A stretch of 14,109 nt of DNA from assembly GCA_016928525.1 (NCBI GenBank), contig JAFGKO010000238.1:1-14109 (forward strand). Direction: 5' to 3'. Below, one piece after another: positions 1-7,462 of this stretch. Each line of letters begins with the position of its first letter. Within the stretch, counting starts at the first letter, position 1. Made by a program: the position numbers and the translations under genes. The stretch is from Anaerolineales bacterium (GTDB lineage Bacteria; Chloroflexota; Anaerolineae; Anaerolineales; Villigracilaceae). The notes under the pieces are model-generated. The model searched no databases. It was not told the DNA's origin and was given only the letters and a program-made list of their open reading frames with translations.

Positions 1-18
1 AAAATCTGTACCCGAAGG

Positions 19-79
19 GGCAAAATTCCGTAATACTCCGTCCGCTTGCGGCGGAGATAGGAATTTTGAAGATTTTGCC
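19..79. repeat. Palindromic intergenic element with nested hairpin
   Basis: AAAATTCC at 22-29 is the exact inverse of GGAATTTT at 60-67. GGCAAAA at 19-25 can alternatively pair with TTTTGCC at 73-79. Inside, CTCCG (36-40) pairs with CGGAG (52-56), followed by 42-44 with 49-51. The element lies downstream of acsC and has no coding potential that I can see. There is no T-run after the stem on either strand, so it looks like a REP-type element rather than an intrinsic terminator. Only one copy is visible here. Confidence 0.5.
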
Positions 80-91
80 AGTTTATTTTTC

Positions 92-137
92 CCTCACCCC
101 TTGCCCCTCTCCCTTAGGGAGAGAGGTTGGGATGAGG
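92..137. repeat. GC-rich imperfect inverted repeat (CCTCACCCC type)
   Basis: CCTCACCCC at 92-100 pairs with GGGATGAGG at 129-137 with one mismatch. CTCTCCC at 107-113 pairs exactly with GGGAGAG at 117-123 around a TTA loop. It starts 6 bases beyond the acsC stop. Hairpins of this general sequence are common intergenic repeats in many bacterial genomes (recalled, not searched). In the direction of the acs operon the stem is followed by an A-rich stretch, not T's, so it is not a canonical intrinsic terminator. It could still stabilise the 3' end of the acs mRNA. Confidence 0.6.
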
Positions 138-143
138 TAATAC

Positions 144-1484
144 CTAAAGCGCCTGCTTCATGAATGCGGGCAAGTCTACCGCTTCACGCGGACCGACGCG
201 AACTTCCCAATTGGGGAGTTCTTCTTCCAACTCACCTGAAAGCACGGCCACGTGACCGGGCAATACGATACGCTTCTTGTCCACTTTGCTGGCTACATCG
301 AATTCCTTGACGGCTTTGGCGATGCGCTCTGCGTCGAACTTGCCAGCTGCCCAGGCTGTAAGCACCGACATGCCCTCGGCGTCGGTCACAACCAGCCAGG
401 CGGGCAGGCCGGAACCTTCGACTTCATTGGCCACCGAGAAGTAGGTGATGCTGAAGTTGGTGGTGACCAGCGCGGGCGCATCGGCGGTTGGATTGTTGAT
501 CTCGTATACCCCCGGCTGTACCTGAATGGGTTTTTGTGGATCGGTGTAGATGTTCTCGCGCAGCACCAGCAGGGCGTAGGCCAGTTCGGGGCTGAAGGTG
601 TCCAGCACCACGAAACCGGCGTATTTGGCGATGGCTTGCGCGGCGTAGATTGACTCTTTCGCGGGATCGCCCGCATCGCCAGGAAAGGTAATGACCGGGT
701 AACCCAGCGCACGGAAGTTCGCTTTGAGCGCCAGTCGTCGGACCTGCGTAGAGCGGGTCAGCCATTCGGCCATGTTCTTCCCGCCTAGATCGAGTACCAT
801 ATCTTCCACACCCTTGGCCTGGATTTTCTGGGTCAAGTCGGCCAATTCGTCGAGCGATTCGCTTTTGACCGCCAGGGCAGCCTTGTATTTGGCAGCCAGG
901 TCGGCCATGGCCTCCCAGTTGGAGCTGTTGGCGACGTAGATCAGCGGGGTTTCCGTTTGTCCAGCAGTTGAACTACTGGACAACGCCTCCAGTCCGGCGG
1001 GAAGCGTGGCAGCATCCCCAATCAGGATGAGCGGTCGCTTGGATGCGCTACGTACCGCTTTAACGGCGGCGGCAAAATCCCCGCCATCTGCTTCCACAGC
1101 AAAACCGTCGATGGTGAAGTCCATGCCGACGTAGTTGACCGTGTATTTGTCCGCCGCAGCGACTTTTGCAGCAATATCGCCATCGCTAGCCTTTACGCGC
1201 ACAAACAAGCCGGGCTTGTTGTAGAAGGTCTTCTCGTGGCGGAACATGACCACTTCGTTACCAGCCTTGACCTCAGTGCCTGCTTTGAGTGTGACCAAGC
1301 GGATGGGCGGCGAAGCGGATTCGGCCAGTTGCTTCTTAGACTCTTCGCTGACGTAGGGGCAGGCCGAGAGTTCGACCTGTTTGGCGGCCAGCTTCATGGC
1401 GAAGGCCAGGCAGGTGGGGAAGCCGCATTCCTTGCAATTGGTCTGCGGGAGGAGTTTGTAGATTTGAATTCCAGAGAGTGCCAT
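144..1484 (-). CDS. acsC: Corrinoid iron-sulfur protein, large (gamma) subunit
   Basis: Large subunit of the corrinoid/Fe-S protein, which carries the methyl group on cobalamin from the methyltransferase to the A-cluster of acetyl-CoA synthase in the cytoplasm. The 446-residue length fits the family. The N-terminus has the [4Fe-4S] motif C17-X2-C20-X4-C25-X16-C42, which binds the low-potential cluster that reactivates Co(II). A TIM-barrel-like middle and a C-terminal corrinoid-binding region follow, as known for the family. The start is set by AAGGAGG in the 10-base gap after acsD; this SD overlaps the acsD TAA stop, implying coupled translation and balanced subunits. It is the last gene of the minus-strand operon inside the window; bases 1-143 after it hold only repeats. 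The Fe-S motif plus the adjacent small subunit make the identity firm. Confidence 0.96.
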   Translation of the reverse strand: MALSGIQIYKLLPQTNCKECGFPTCLAFAMKLAAKQVELSACPYVSEESKKQLAESASPPIRLVTLKAGTEVKAGNEVVMFRHEKTFYNKPGLFVRVKASDGDIAAKVAAADKYTVNYVGMDFTIDGFAVEADGGDFAAAVKAVRSASKRPLILIGDAATLPAGLEALSSSSTAGQTETPLIYVANSSNWEAMADLAAKYKAALAVKSESLDELADLTQKIQAKGVEDMVLDLGGKNMAEWLTRSTQVRRLALKANFRALGYPVITFPGDAGDPAKESIYAAQAIAKYAGFVVLDTFSPELAYALLVLRENIYTDPQKPIQVQPGVYEINNPTADAPALVTTNFSITYFSVANEVEGSGLPAWLVVTDAEGMSVLTAWAAGKFDAERIAKAVKEFDVASKVDKKRIVLPGHVAVLSGELEEELPNWEVRVGPREAVDLPAFMKQAL

Positions 1485-1494
1485 ATCGTCCTCC

Positions 1495-2442
1495 TTATGT
1501 CGCGACCATCAGCTCGGCGATGGCTTCTTTGACGCGCTTCACGCTCTCGGGGTGGCGCAGCACAACAATGTCGGCGCCAGATTCGACCAGCGCAGTAGCA
1601 GTTACGGTTTCCCAGTGGATGGCGCGTGCAGCCCAGTCCCCCCAAGCTGCGGGTACGCCTTCGCCCACCTTCGATTCTTTAGCCTTCCAGGCTTCGAATC
1701 CCGGAGTGACGATCATGGGAAGTTGCGTCATGGCGTCACCTTGCAGGGCGGCCAGGCGCAAGCGTTCCATCACCGAGAAACCATATTCCATGCCGTACCC
1801 TAGCGCGCCGGTGGTGGGATCCATCAGAATGCGTTCGGCAGGCAGACCCATATCAGAGATCAAGATATTGAGTTGTTTCGAAAGGTTGACATCCATGGGC
1901 GTGCGCGCCTGCACTAGGTGATCATTGGCCATGGCGGTGGCGACGATCGTGCGGTAATTTTTGTCCTCGCAGAGGCCCAGCACGATCTTTTCCCCTTTGG
2001 TCGCTTCAGCCACCGGGACGAGCAGTTCATTGTCCTTTTCAGCCTGACCAGGGCCCCAGACGACCAGCGGCAGCCCTGTCGCGCCCAATACGGATTTGAC
2101 GGCCTTTATTGCGTCGTCGGGCGTATCCTCGAGCGTCAGAGCCAGAACAAGCAGGTCTGCTCCCGCTTCTTCGGCCTTTTTGGCCCATTGAGCGGGATCG
2201 TTCATGGCGTCGCCCCAAACTTCTGCCAGCAATGGGGACCAGTCTTCAGGCTTGCGAGACTTGATCTCGATCGCCACAACGGGTGTGTTGGGTGTGGGCG
2301 CCTCAAACTGCATGTAGGGCAAGGTTGTCTGCCCCCCAAGGGTCACAGTCCTGGCACGCGTGCCGCCCTCCGCAGCCGTTGCGCCGATGGTGACCTGTTT
2401 GACACTTCCGGGCCACTTGTCTTTTGGTATCTCAATTGGCAT
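1495..2442 (-). CDS. acsD: Corrinoid iron-sulfur protein, small (delta) subunit
   Basis: Small subunit of the corrinoid/Fe-S protein; it forms a heterodimer with AcsC and helps cap the cobalamin that shuttles the methyl group to acetyl-CoA synthase. At 315 residues it is normal for the family. The N-terminus (MPIEIPKDKWPG...) and the C-terminal region with GDAMTQLPMI and GFEAWKAKE segments are typical of AcsD, and the protein has the TIM-barrel-like pattern of alternating hydrophobic strands and helices. No Fe-S cysteine motif is present, as expected for this subunit. An AAGGAGG SD lies about 9 bases before the ATG. Upstream is a 126-base gap holding a palindromic element, then the CBS gene; downstream acsC follows after 10 bases. 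It may be transcribed from the distant promoter near 7937 or from an unseen internal one. Confidence 0.95.
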   Translation of the reverse strand: MPIEIPKDKWPGSVKQVTIGATAAEGGTRARTVTLGGQTTLPYMQFEAPTPNTPVVAIEIKSRKPEDWSPLLAEVWGDAMNDPAQWAKKAEEAGADLLVLALTLEDTPDDAIKAVKSVLGATGLPLVVWGPGQAEKDNELLVPVAEATKGEKIVLGLCEDKNYRTIVATAMANDHLVQARTPMDVNLSKQLNILISDMGLPAERILMDPTTGALGYGMEYGFSVMERLRLAALQGDAMTQLPMIVTPGFEAWKAKESKVGEGVPAAWGDWAARAIHWETVTATALVESGADIVVLRHPESVKRVKEAIAELMVAT

Positions 2443-2467
2443 ATCGTGTTCCTCCTTGGAGCGTTAT

Positions 2468-2551
2468 GTCATTGCGAGCCGCCAGTTGTTGGCGGTGTGG
2501 CAATCTCCTGTTGCAAGCGGATTGCTTCGTCGCCGCGCTCCTCGCAATGAC
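2468..2551. repeat. MITE/REP-like element with 11-bp terminal inverted repeats
   Basis: The ends GTCATTGCGAG (2468-2478) and CTCGCAATGAC (2541-2551) are perfect inverted repeats. Inside are two further stems: CCGCCA (2479-2484) with TGGCGG (2490-2495) around GTTGT, and GCAATC (2500-2505) with GATTGC (2520-2525). Together they predict a three-way-junction fold in DNA or RNA. Elements starting GTCATTGCGAG are recalled as common short palindromic repeats in diverse bacteria. It fills most of the 126-base gap between the CBS gene and acsD. No transposase is nearby, so it would be non-autonomous. Confidence 0.75.
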
Positions 2552-2568
2552 ACTTTAAAATAGAGTAT

Positions 2569-3075
2569 TTATTGTAAACCTGCTTGTTTACGTGCTTCAT
2601 CGCGTCGTTCGATAAAAACTTCAAGCGGAGACTTGCGTTCCGCGTTGATGCCTAAATCTTTGAGTTCGGTCTCGTCCTTCGCGGCCAGATGGCGGACAAG
2701 GTGTTTGTAAGAGATAGATGCCGCGGGATAGATAATACCTGCTGAATTGTGGTTCATGTAAGCTACGCGGATGCGTTTGTCTTTCATCAGTTGCGCGGCC
2801 AATTTTAGCGGAATGTCCGAAGGTAATTCTGGCACGCCTTCGGACATGATGTCTTCGGCAGTCAATTCGCGCACATCCTCACGCTCGTAAGCATCGACCA
2901 GTTCATTGTAACCGCAAACACCTACACCTTCGCCCTGCTCGCCGATTACGACCATTTCTTCAACGTTGTTCTCGATCAGGAAACGGGCAACTTTGACAAC
3001 AGGTGTGTTGATCTTACAGGTCGGCACGCCGACGGTCATTAAATCTCTAACGAGTTTTGGGGAGCTTTCAGGCAT
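2569..3075 (-). CDS. Tandem CBS-domain protein in the acs operon
   Basis: A 168-residue cytoplasmic protein made almost entirely of two CBS domains, at about residues 9-64 (starting VRDLMT) and 74-132 (starting AEDIMS), plus a charged C-terminal helix. CBS pairs usually bind adenine nucleotides (AMP, ATP, SAM) and act as energy sensors. No catalytic domain is fused, so it would act by binding a partner; ACS, CODH or the corrinoid protein are inferred candidates because it lies between acsB and acsD. The start is weakly supported: only an AAAAGA-like SD lies before the ATG, unlike its neighbours. I keep this ATG because the first CBS domain begins only a few residues in. Gaps of 82 and 126 bases, each with a different palindrome, flank it. 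The domain call is firm; the function is unknown. Confidence 0.85.
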   Translation of the reverse strand: MPESSPKLVRDLMTVGVPTCKINTPVVKVARFLIENNVEEMVVIGEQGEGVGVCGYNELVDAYEREDVRELTAEDIMSEGVPELPSDIPLKLAAQLMKDKRIRVAYMNHNSAGIIYPAASISYKHLVRHLAAKDETELKDLGINAERKSPLEVFIERRDEARKQAGLQ

Positions 3076-3096
3076 TAATCTTTTGTCAGCAGGTTT

Positions 3097-3139
3097 CAGC
3101 GGTCAGCAATCAGTAGTTTTTACTGACGGCTGACCGCTG
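3097..3139. repeat. Long perfect hairpin between acsB and the CBS gene
   Basis: CAGCGGTCAGC (3097-3107) pairs perfectly with GCTGACCGCTG (3129-3139). After a 2-base internal loop on each side, TCAGTA (3110-3115) pairs with TACTGA (3121-3126) around a 5-base loop. The stem begins 18 bases after the acsB stop. In the transcribed direction it is followed by a mixed sequence, not a T-run, so read-through is expected. It may be an intergenic repeat, an mRNA-stabilising 3' stem for cooS-acsB, or an attenuator lowering expression of the genes downstream. Confidence 0.7.
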
Positions 3140-3157
3140 ATTGCTAATGGCTAAATC

Positions 3158-5428
3158 CTAGAACATCGGGTCCATTACCATGGCGGGATGGTTGTGCGCT
3201 TCCAGCCAGGCTAGCAGATCCTCGACCGTGTTGACGTTGCGCTCATCGGCGATTCTGTCGAGCAGGTCGGGATCGCCCTCGCGCTCGCAGACGGCCTTGA
3301 ACTCGTCAGTCATGGTCTCCTTGAGCACGGATGATATCCATACGATGCGTTTGAAGCCGCCATCGGCCGAGATGAACTTGGGGCTGATCAGGTAGAACTT
3401 GCCCACGCCCATTAAACCGGGAGTCTGTAAGCCGCCGCCAGCAATACCGGCTAGTGTGGAGAAGGTCATGCCAGCGGGAGTCATAGAGGTATCCTCACGG
3501 GAGACGACCATCACGCCGTTGGCTTCCGGGATGAGCATAACGATGCACTCGAAACAGCCACAGGCCGTCATCGGGTTCTCCATAATGGAGTACATCGAGA
3601 CTTCCTGTACTGTGCCGTGCGAACCAATCTTGGCGTAGTCGTTGGTGCCCTCCCAATAGCCTTTGACCAGGTCGATCGGTTTACCGAGTTTTATGGGTTG
3701 ATTGGGGCCAGTGGGGTTGATGCTGAAGGAGGCTTTGCAGTCCAGCCAGTTGTACGCGCCGCACAGGCCGAGACGCTCGGGTGAGACCACACAAACATGG
3801 TCCGGCGCAAAGGACTGACATAGCGTGCAAGAGTAGAACTCATCCACTTTGTCGTCGGTCAGATCGGCCAGACGCTTATTGCGGAAGTCATAAGCTTCAC
3901 GCGCTTTTTCCAGCCATTCGGCATGCAGTTTCGGGTCGGTGTAAATCGTGACCTGAACCTTGTCCACAATTGCACCGAAGTCTTCGTGGAAGCGGGCATG
4001 CAGGATCTTGCCGAAGTGCTCCAGGTTGAAGCCTTTGTCGGCGGCATTGTTCGAGATGCGGATCCAGGCGATGTCGCGCTGGCCGACGTGTTGGATGCTG
4101 CTGGCACCGTTGACAAAGTAATGAACTTGGCGCTCGAGCACAGGCTCAAAGTCCTGTTGCATCTGGCGGCCAGCCACTTTGATGATGATACCCATATCCA
4201 TACTGCCCTGGGCAGGGACTTCTGAGAAATCCGGTCCAACGATATCAATCTTGCCATCGGTGACCTCGTCCAGTTTTGCCATGTACAGGTACTCAAAAGC
4301 GCGTGAGTACTTGCCGCCAAATTCCACGCGCATGTCATTCTTGCGGACCACTTCGCCTTCGAAGGCGGAGCCATAGGGCACGGGTACGTCCACATTGGAG
4401 ACCTTGACCTTAACGCCGCGCACTTCGATGCACTTCTGTACCAGCAGTTCAGCTTTTTCGAGGTCGTCTTTGCCGTCGATTTGGTCGAAAGGCATGGAGA
4501 CAACATGTTCGTAAGTGGTCACGCCAGTCGGCAGGATTTCGGGAATGACGGTATCCGCAATGACCGGGAAGCCATAATTGATAGCTCCAGCCGCAGCGGC
4601 GTATTTCAGGTCATCCACTTCGCCGAGGGCCAGCACGAAGGCAAAGACTCGAGCCTTGTTATAGAGCAGGATTTCGCGTGACATGCCGGGTTTCATACCG
4701 CCGAAGGTCAAGGCTGAACGGGTGGCAAATCCCAGCGCGTAAATGGCGGACAGGGTATCGGTCCCGAACGGAACCGTGTAAGTGTCGTACCCCAGTTCTA
4801 CGCCTTCTTCATGCAGTTGGTCAATGATGCTGCGTCCGTTGACGTTGCCCGAAAGGAAGGTCAGAATGTTGCGGCGCTGTAGTTCGCGTATGATCTTGAC
4901 CGCCACTTCGTTGGACTTGGCGCAGCCTACGATGGCTGCAAAGCCGGGCATACGCCCATCTACGAGTTGGATGCCCCACGAACGAAGCTGGATATCATCA
5001 ATCGGACCGTTCAGATATCCATGCCCATTAGCTCCACCGTAGGAGGTTCCACCAGCCAGGGCGAAGTCTTCGGACATTTTCTCAGGTTGAAGTCCATAGA
5101 CGAAGCGGATGGCCTCGATGACCTCAGCAGCCAGCAGGGTCGACATCCCGGAGTCGAGCGTCTCACCCAGATAGGGGGTCCAGTGCTTGCCGGCCGGGAG
5201 CGGGTGTAGCATCTGGCGGGCCTGCTCGAGCACGGGTGGCAGGTCGCCGAGTTTGGTGACTTCAATGCCGGTCATGCCCAAGATGGTGGGCAGGTAGTAA
5301 GCCGTATTGGGGAAAGAGACCGGTGTATCGGCTCCCTTTTCGTTGAGAGCCTTGTTGAGCATTACTTCGGCTTCGGTGACCAGGGCGTTTGCGCCTCGGA
5401 TGGCGCGGGTAGCGATATATTTTGACAT
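3158..5428 (-). CDS. acsB: CO-methylating acetyl-CoA synthase (ACS, alpha subunit)
   Basis: Condenses CO, a methyl group from the corrinoid protein and CoA into acetyl-CoA at the Ni-Ni-[4Fe-4S] A-cluster. The protein has 756 residues. Its A-cluster ligands are complete: C534, C537, C546 and C556 for the cubane side, and the C623-G624-C625 motif for the distal nickel. Each lies exactly 28 positions after the Moorella thermoacetica residues recalled from the literature (506, 509, 518, 528, 595, 597), so there are no indels between them. The N-terminal region before these motifs holds the CODH-contacting, CO-tunnel domain of the bacterial enzyme. This N-terminal domain makes it the bacterial rather than the shorter archaeal type. 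The start is fixed by a GGGGAGG SD in the 12-base gap after the CODH gene, indicating one transcript and a CODH/ACS complex. Confidence 0.97.
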   Translation of the reverse strand: MSKYIATRAIRGANALVTEAEVMLNKALNEKGADTPVSFPNTAYYLPTILGMTGIEVTKLGDLPPVLEQARQMLHPLPAGKHWTPYLGETLDSGMSTLLAAEVIEAIRFVYGLQPEKMSEDFALAGGTSYGGANGHGYLNGPIDDIQLRSWGIQLVDGRMPGFAAIVGCAKSNEVAVKIIRELQRRNILTFLSGNVNGRSIIDQLHEEGVELGYDTYTVPFGTDTLSAIYALGFATRSALTFGGMKPGMSREILLYNKARVFAFVLALGEVDDLKYAAAAGAINYGFPVIADTVIPEILPTGVTTYEHVVSMPFDQIDGKDDLEKAELLVQKCIEVRGVKVKVSNVDVPVPYGSAFEGEVVRKNDMRVEFGGKYSRAFEYLYMAKLDEVTDGKIDIVGPDFSEVPAQGSMDMGIIIKVAGRQMQQDFEPVLERQVHYFVNGASSIQHVGQRDIAWIRISNNAADKGFNLEHFGKILHARFHEDFGAIVDKVQVTIYTDPKLHAEWLEKAREAYDFRNKRLADLTDDKVDEFYSCTLCQSFAPDHVCVVSPERLGLCGAYNWLDCKASFSINPTGPNQPIKLGKPIDLVKGYWEGTNDYAKIGSHGTVQEVSMYSIMENPMTACGCFECIVMLIPEANGVMVVSREDTSMTPAGMTFSTLAGIAGGGLQTPGLMGVGKFYLISPKFISADGGFKRIVWISSVLKETMTDEFKAVCEREGDPDLLDRIADERNVNTVEDLLAWLEAHNHPAMVMDPMF

Positions 5429-5440
5429 CTTGTTCCTCCC

Positions 5441-7450
5441 CTAATCTGCTGCAATGCCGTAAATGGCTTCGCGTTTTTCAGCCAGCGGCAGGGCTTCGAG
5501 TTCCAGCATTTTGGCGTCACCGCTGCGTCCAAAGCGAGTCGGATCGTATTCCGGCAGACCAAGGGCGGTGCGTTTCTTGTCAATGTGAGCCAGTGTGGCG
5601 CTGAGCATCTTGTCCATGTCGGGAATGAACTCCATTTTGCCACCGTATAGTTCCTCCCAGCCAGCGCTGATAAATTTTTCGACCAGAAGACTGTCAGGAA
5701 CCCGTTCACTTCCACTTACCGGAGAGGAGCCGCCAAAAATGACGTAGGCACCTGAAGCCATGCAGTAAGTACCAATAGAGAGGGCCTTTTCGCTCATCCA
5801 CTCAGGAGCCAGTCCTACAGCTGGAATTTGGTCTATATCATCGCCAAGCCCGCCCTCTTCAACCATCTGGGTCAGTACAGTCAGGATGCGGCAGTTATCC
5901 ACACAAGAGCCCATATGCAAGACGGGTGGAATGCCGGTAGTCTCGCAAATCTCACGTAGACCCGGTCCGACTTGGTCCAGACCAGCTTCACCAAGCATCA
6001 GCCCCTCTTTGGCACAGGCAATAGAACTGCAACCAGTCTCGACGATCAAAACGTCTTGCTTTAGTAACTCTTTCGTCACATAGGTGTGCAAAAGATCATG
6101 CTGACTGCGGGGGTTGTTACAGCCGACTATGGCCGCCACACCGCGGATACGCCCGGCCATAATGGCATCATTTAGCGGGCGGAAAGAAGCCCGGTAGGAG
6201 CCTCCCAGGGCATAGTTGATGTATTCGTGCGAGAAGCCCGGCACCAGATCCGTGCGCATATCCGGGATATGGACTTTACCGCGATTCTTGAAGTTGTCGA
6301 TGGCATGGTACAGAATATCTTTGGCAACGGTCAAGGCCTTATGTTCATCGAACTGCATATGCGTGGCGCCTTTGATTTTCGCTTTCTTCGAGGTCGTGAT
6401 GATTTCTGTGTGGAAATTCCCAGCTAAGCCGACCAAAGCTTGCATGATACACTGCACGTCCACAACCATCGCTTCGACCGCACCTGTCATGATTGCTAAC
6501 TCCTGCTGCAAGAAATTGCCTGCCGCAGGGATGCCCTGGCGCATCAAGATTTCGTTTGCCGTGCAGCAAATACCGGATAGGTTGACGCCCTTTGCGCCAG
6601 CTGCTTTTGCATAATCGATAATCTCCGGCGTTTGAGAAGCAGCCACAATCATTTCGCTCAGGGTGGGTTCGTGCCCATGAACGACCACATTGACGTAGTC
6701 TTCTTTCAATACTCCCAGATTTGCCTGCCCGAGAACGGGTGCAGGAGTGCCAAAGAGAATGTCGGAAACATCGGTGGCGATCAAGCTGCCTCCCCAGCCA
6801 TCGCCAATAGCTGTACGAACGGCGTGCTGCAAGATGTGTTCGGCATCTTGATCCACGCCGATATGCGTTCGGTGTAAGGCCTCGACAATTTCGCGATCAA
6901 CTCCGCGCGGCATCGTTCCGGTTTCTTCCCAGAGTTTTCTTCTTTTTGCTGGGGCCCGTTCGGTCGACACGACGTGTCCATTTTGTTGCCCGAATTGAGC
7001 GATGTAGAGATCAGCCAGGTCATTGGCGATTTCTTTGGGTGAGCGGCCTTCGATGGGAATGCCGTAGCCAGCAGCCAATATACGCAATTTTGCGACATCC
7101 CGGATGATATACCCTTCTGTCTCGTCATTGGCTACCGCTTTAAGGGTGAAGGCCATATCGCGCCCGTGATCGGAGTGGGCGGCCGCCCCGGCGGCAATAG
7201 CGCGAATCAGATTTCGGGCCTGGATGGTGTCAATGGTTGCACCGCAGACGCCGGTTTGTCCTTCTTTGGTAATACGGCAAGGTCCCATGCTGCAAACCTT
7301 ACAGCACATACCATCCGAACCGATGGGGCAGGCCGACATATCGTCTGCACGTGTGAAGGCGGTACCGATGCCCATTTCGTCTGCGATGATCAACATCTCT
7401 TGCGCTGATGGGTCTATACTAGCTTCTTGGGGTGTTCGTCTTTTAGCCAT
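5441..7450 (-). CDS. acsA: Ni-Fe carbon monoxide dehydrogenase, catalytic subunit
   Basis: Interconverts CO2 and CO and passes CO to ACS; also called cooS. At 669 residues it has the full ligand set. The D-cluster cysteines are C41 and C49. The B-cluster has C50, C53, C58 and C69. The C-cluster has His260 (HGHEP), C296 (in GICC), C334, C444 (GCNN), C474 (GCSS) and C516 (GSCVDN), with Lys555 (MSEKA) as the probable acid/base. The stretch between C474 and C516 is about 8 residues shorter than the 50-residue spacing recalled for well-studied CODHs, so one surface loop is probably trimmed. The ATG has an AAGGAG SD that overlaps the TAA stop of the small HMA-like gene upstream, and acsB follows after 12 bases. 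Adjacency to acsB favours the ACS-partner role over a stand-alone CO oxidiser. Confidence 0.96.
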   Translation of the reverse strand: MAKRRTPQEASIDPSAQEMLIIADEMGIGTAFTRADDMSACPIGSDGMCCKVCSMGPCRITKEGQTGVCGATIDTIQARNLIRAIAAGAAAHSDHGRDMAFTLKAVANDETEGYIIRDVAKLRILAAGYGIPIEGRSPKEIANDLADLYIAQFGQQNGHVVSTERAPAKRRKLWEETGTMPRGVDREIVEALHRTHIGVDQDAEHILQHAVRTAIGDGWGGSLIATDVSDILFGTPAPVLGQANLGVLKEDYVNVVVHGHEPTLSEMIVAASQTPEIIDYAKAAGAKGVNLSGICCTANEILMRQGIPAAGNFLQQELAIMTGAVEAMVVDVQCIMQALVGLAGNFHTEIITTSKKAKIKGATHMQFDEHKALTVAKDILYHAIDNFKNRGKVHIPDMRTDLVPGFSHEYINYALGGSYRASFRPLNDAIMAGRIRGVAAIVGCNNPRSQHDLLHTYVTKELLKQDVLIVETGCSSIACAKEGLMLGEAGLDQVGPGLREICETTGIPPVLHMGSCVDNCRILTVLTQMVEEGGLGDDIDQIPAVGLAPEWMSEKALSIGTYCMASGAYVIFGGSSPVSGSERVPDSLLVEKFISAGWEELYGGKMEFIPDMDKMLSATLAHIDKKRTALGLPEYDPTRFGRSGDAKMLELEALPLAEKREAIYGIAAD

Positions 7451-7462
7451 GGTTCACACTCC

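Noticed and set aside
92..137. Hairpin as a Rho-independent terminator of the acs operon
   Set aside because: On the minus strand the stem is followed by A's, not T's, and other acs genes may continue beyond the window edge.
252..653. Open frame on the plus strand opposite acsC
   Set aside because: It is antisense to a firmly identified gene, has no family features and no SD; open antisense frames are expected in this composition.
1918..2550. 210-codon open frame on the plus strand opposite acsD
   Set aside because: Long, but antisense to acsD, runs into the palindromic repeat, and its translation looks like a shadow with no domain pattern.
3097..3139. Hairpin as a terminator after acsB
   Set aside because: No T-run in the direction of transcription; acsD and acsC downstream have no clear promoter of their own.
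3859..4506. 215-codon frame inside acsB on the same strand
   Set aside because: It is a shifted frame of acsB; the acsB frame holds all catalytic motifs through this stretch and no frameshift is needed.
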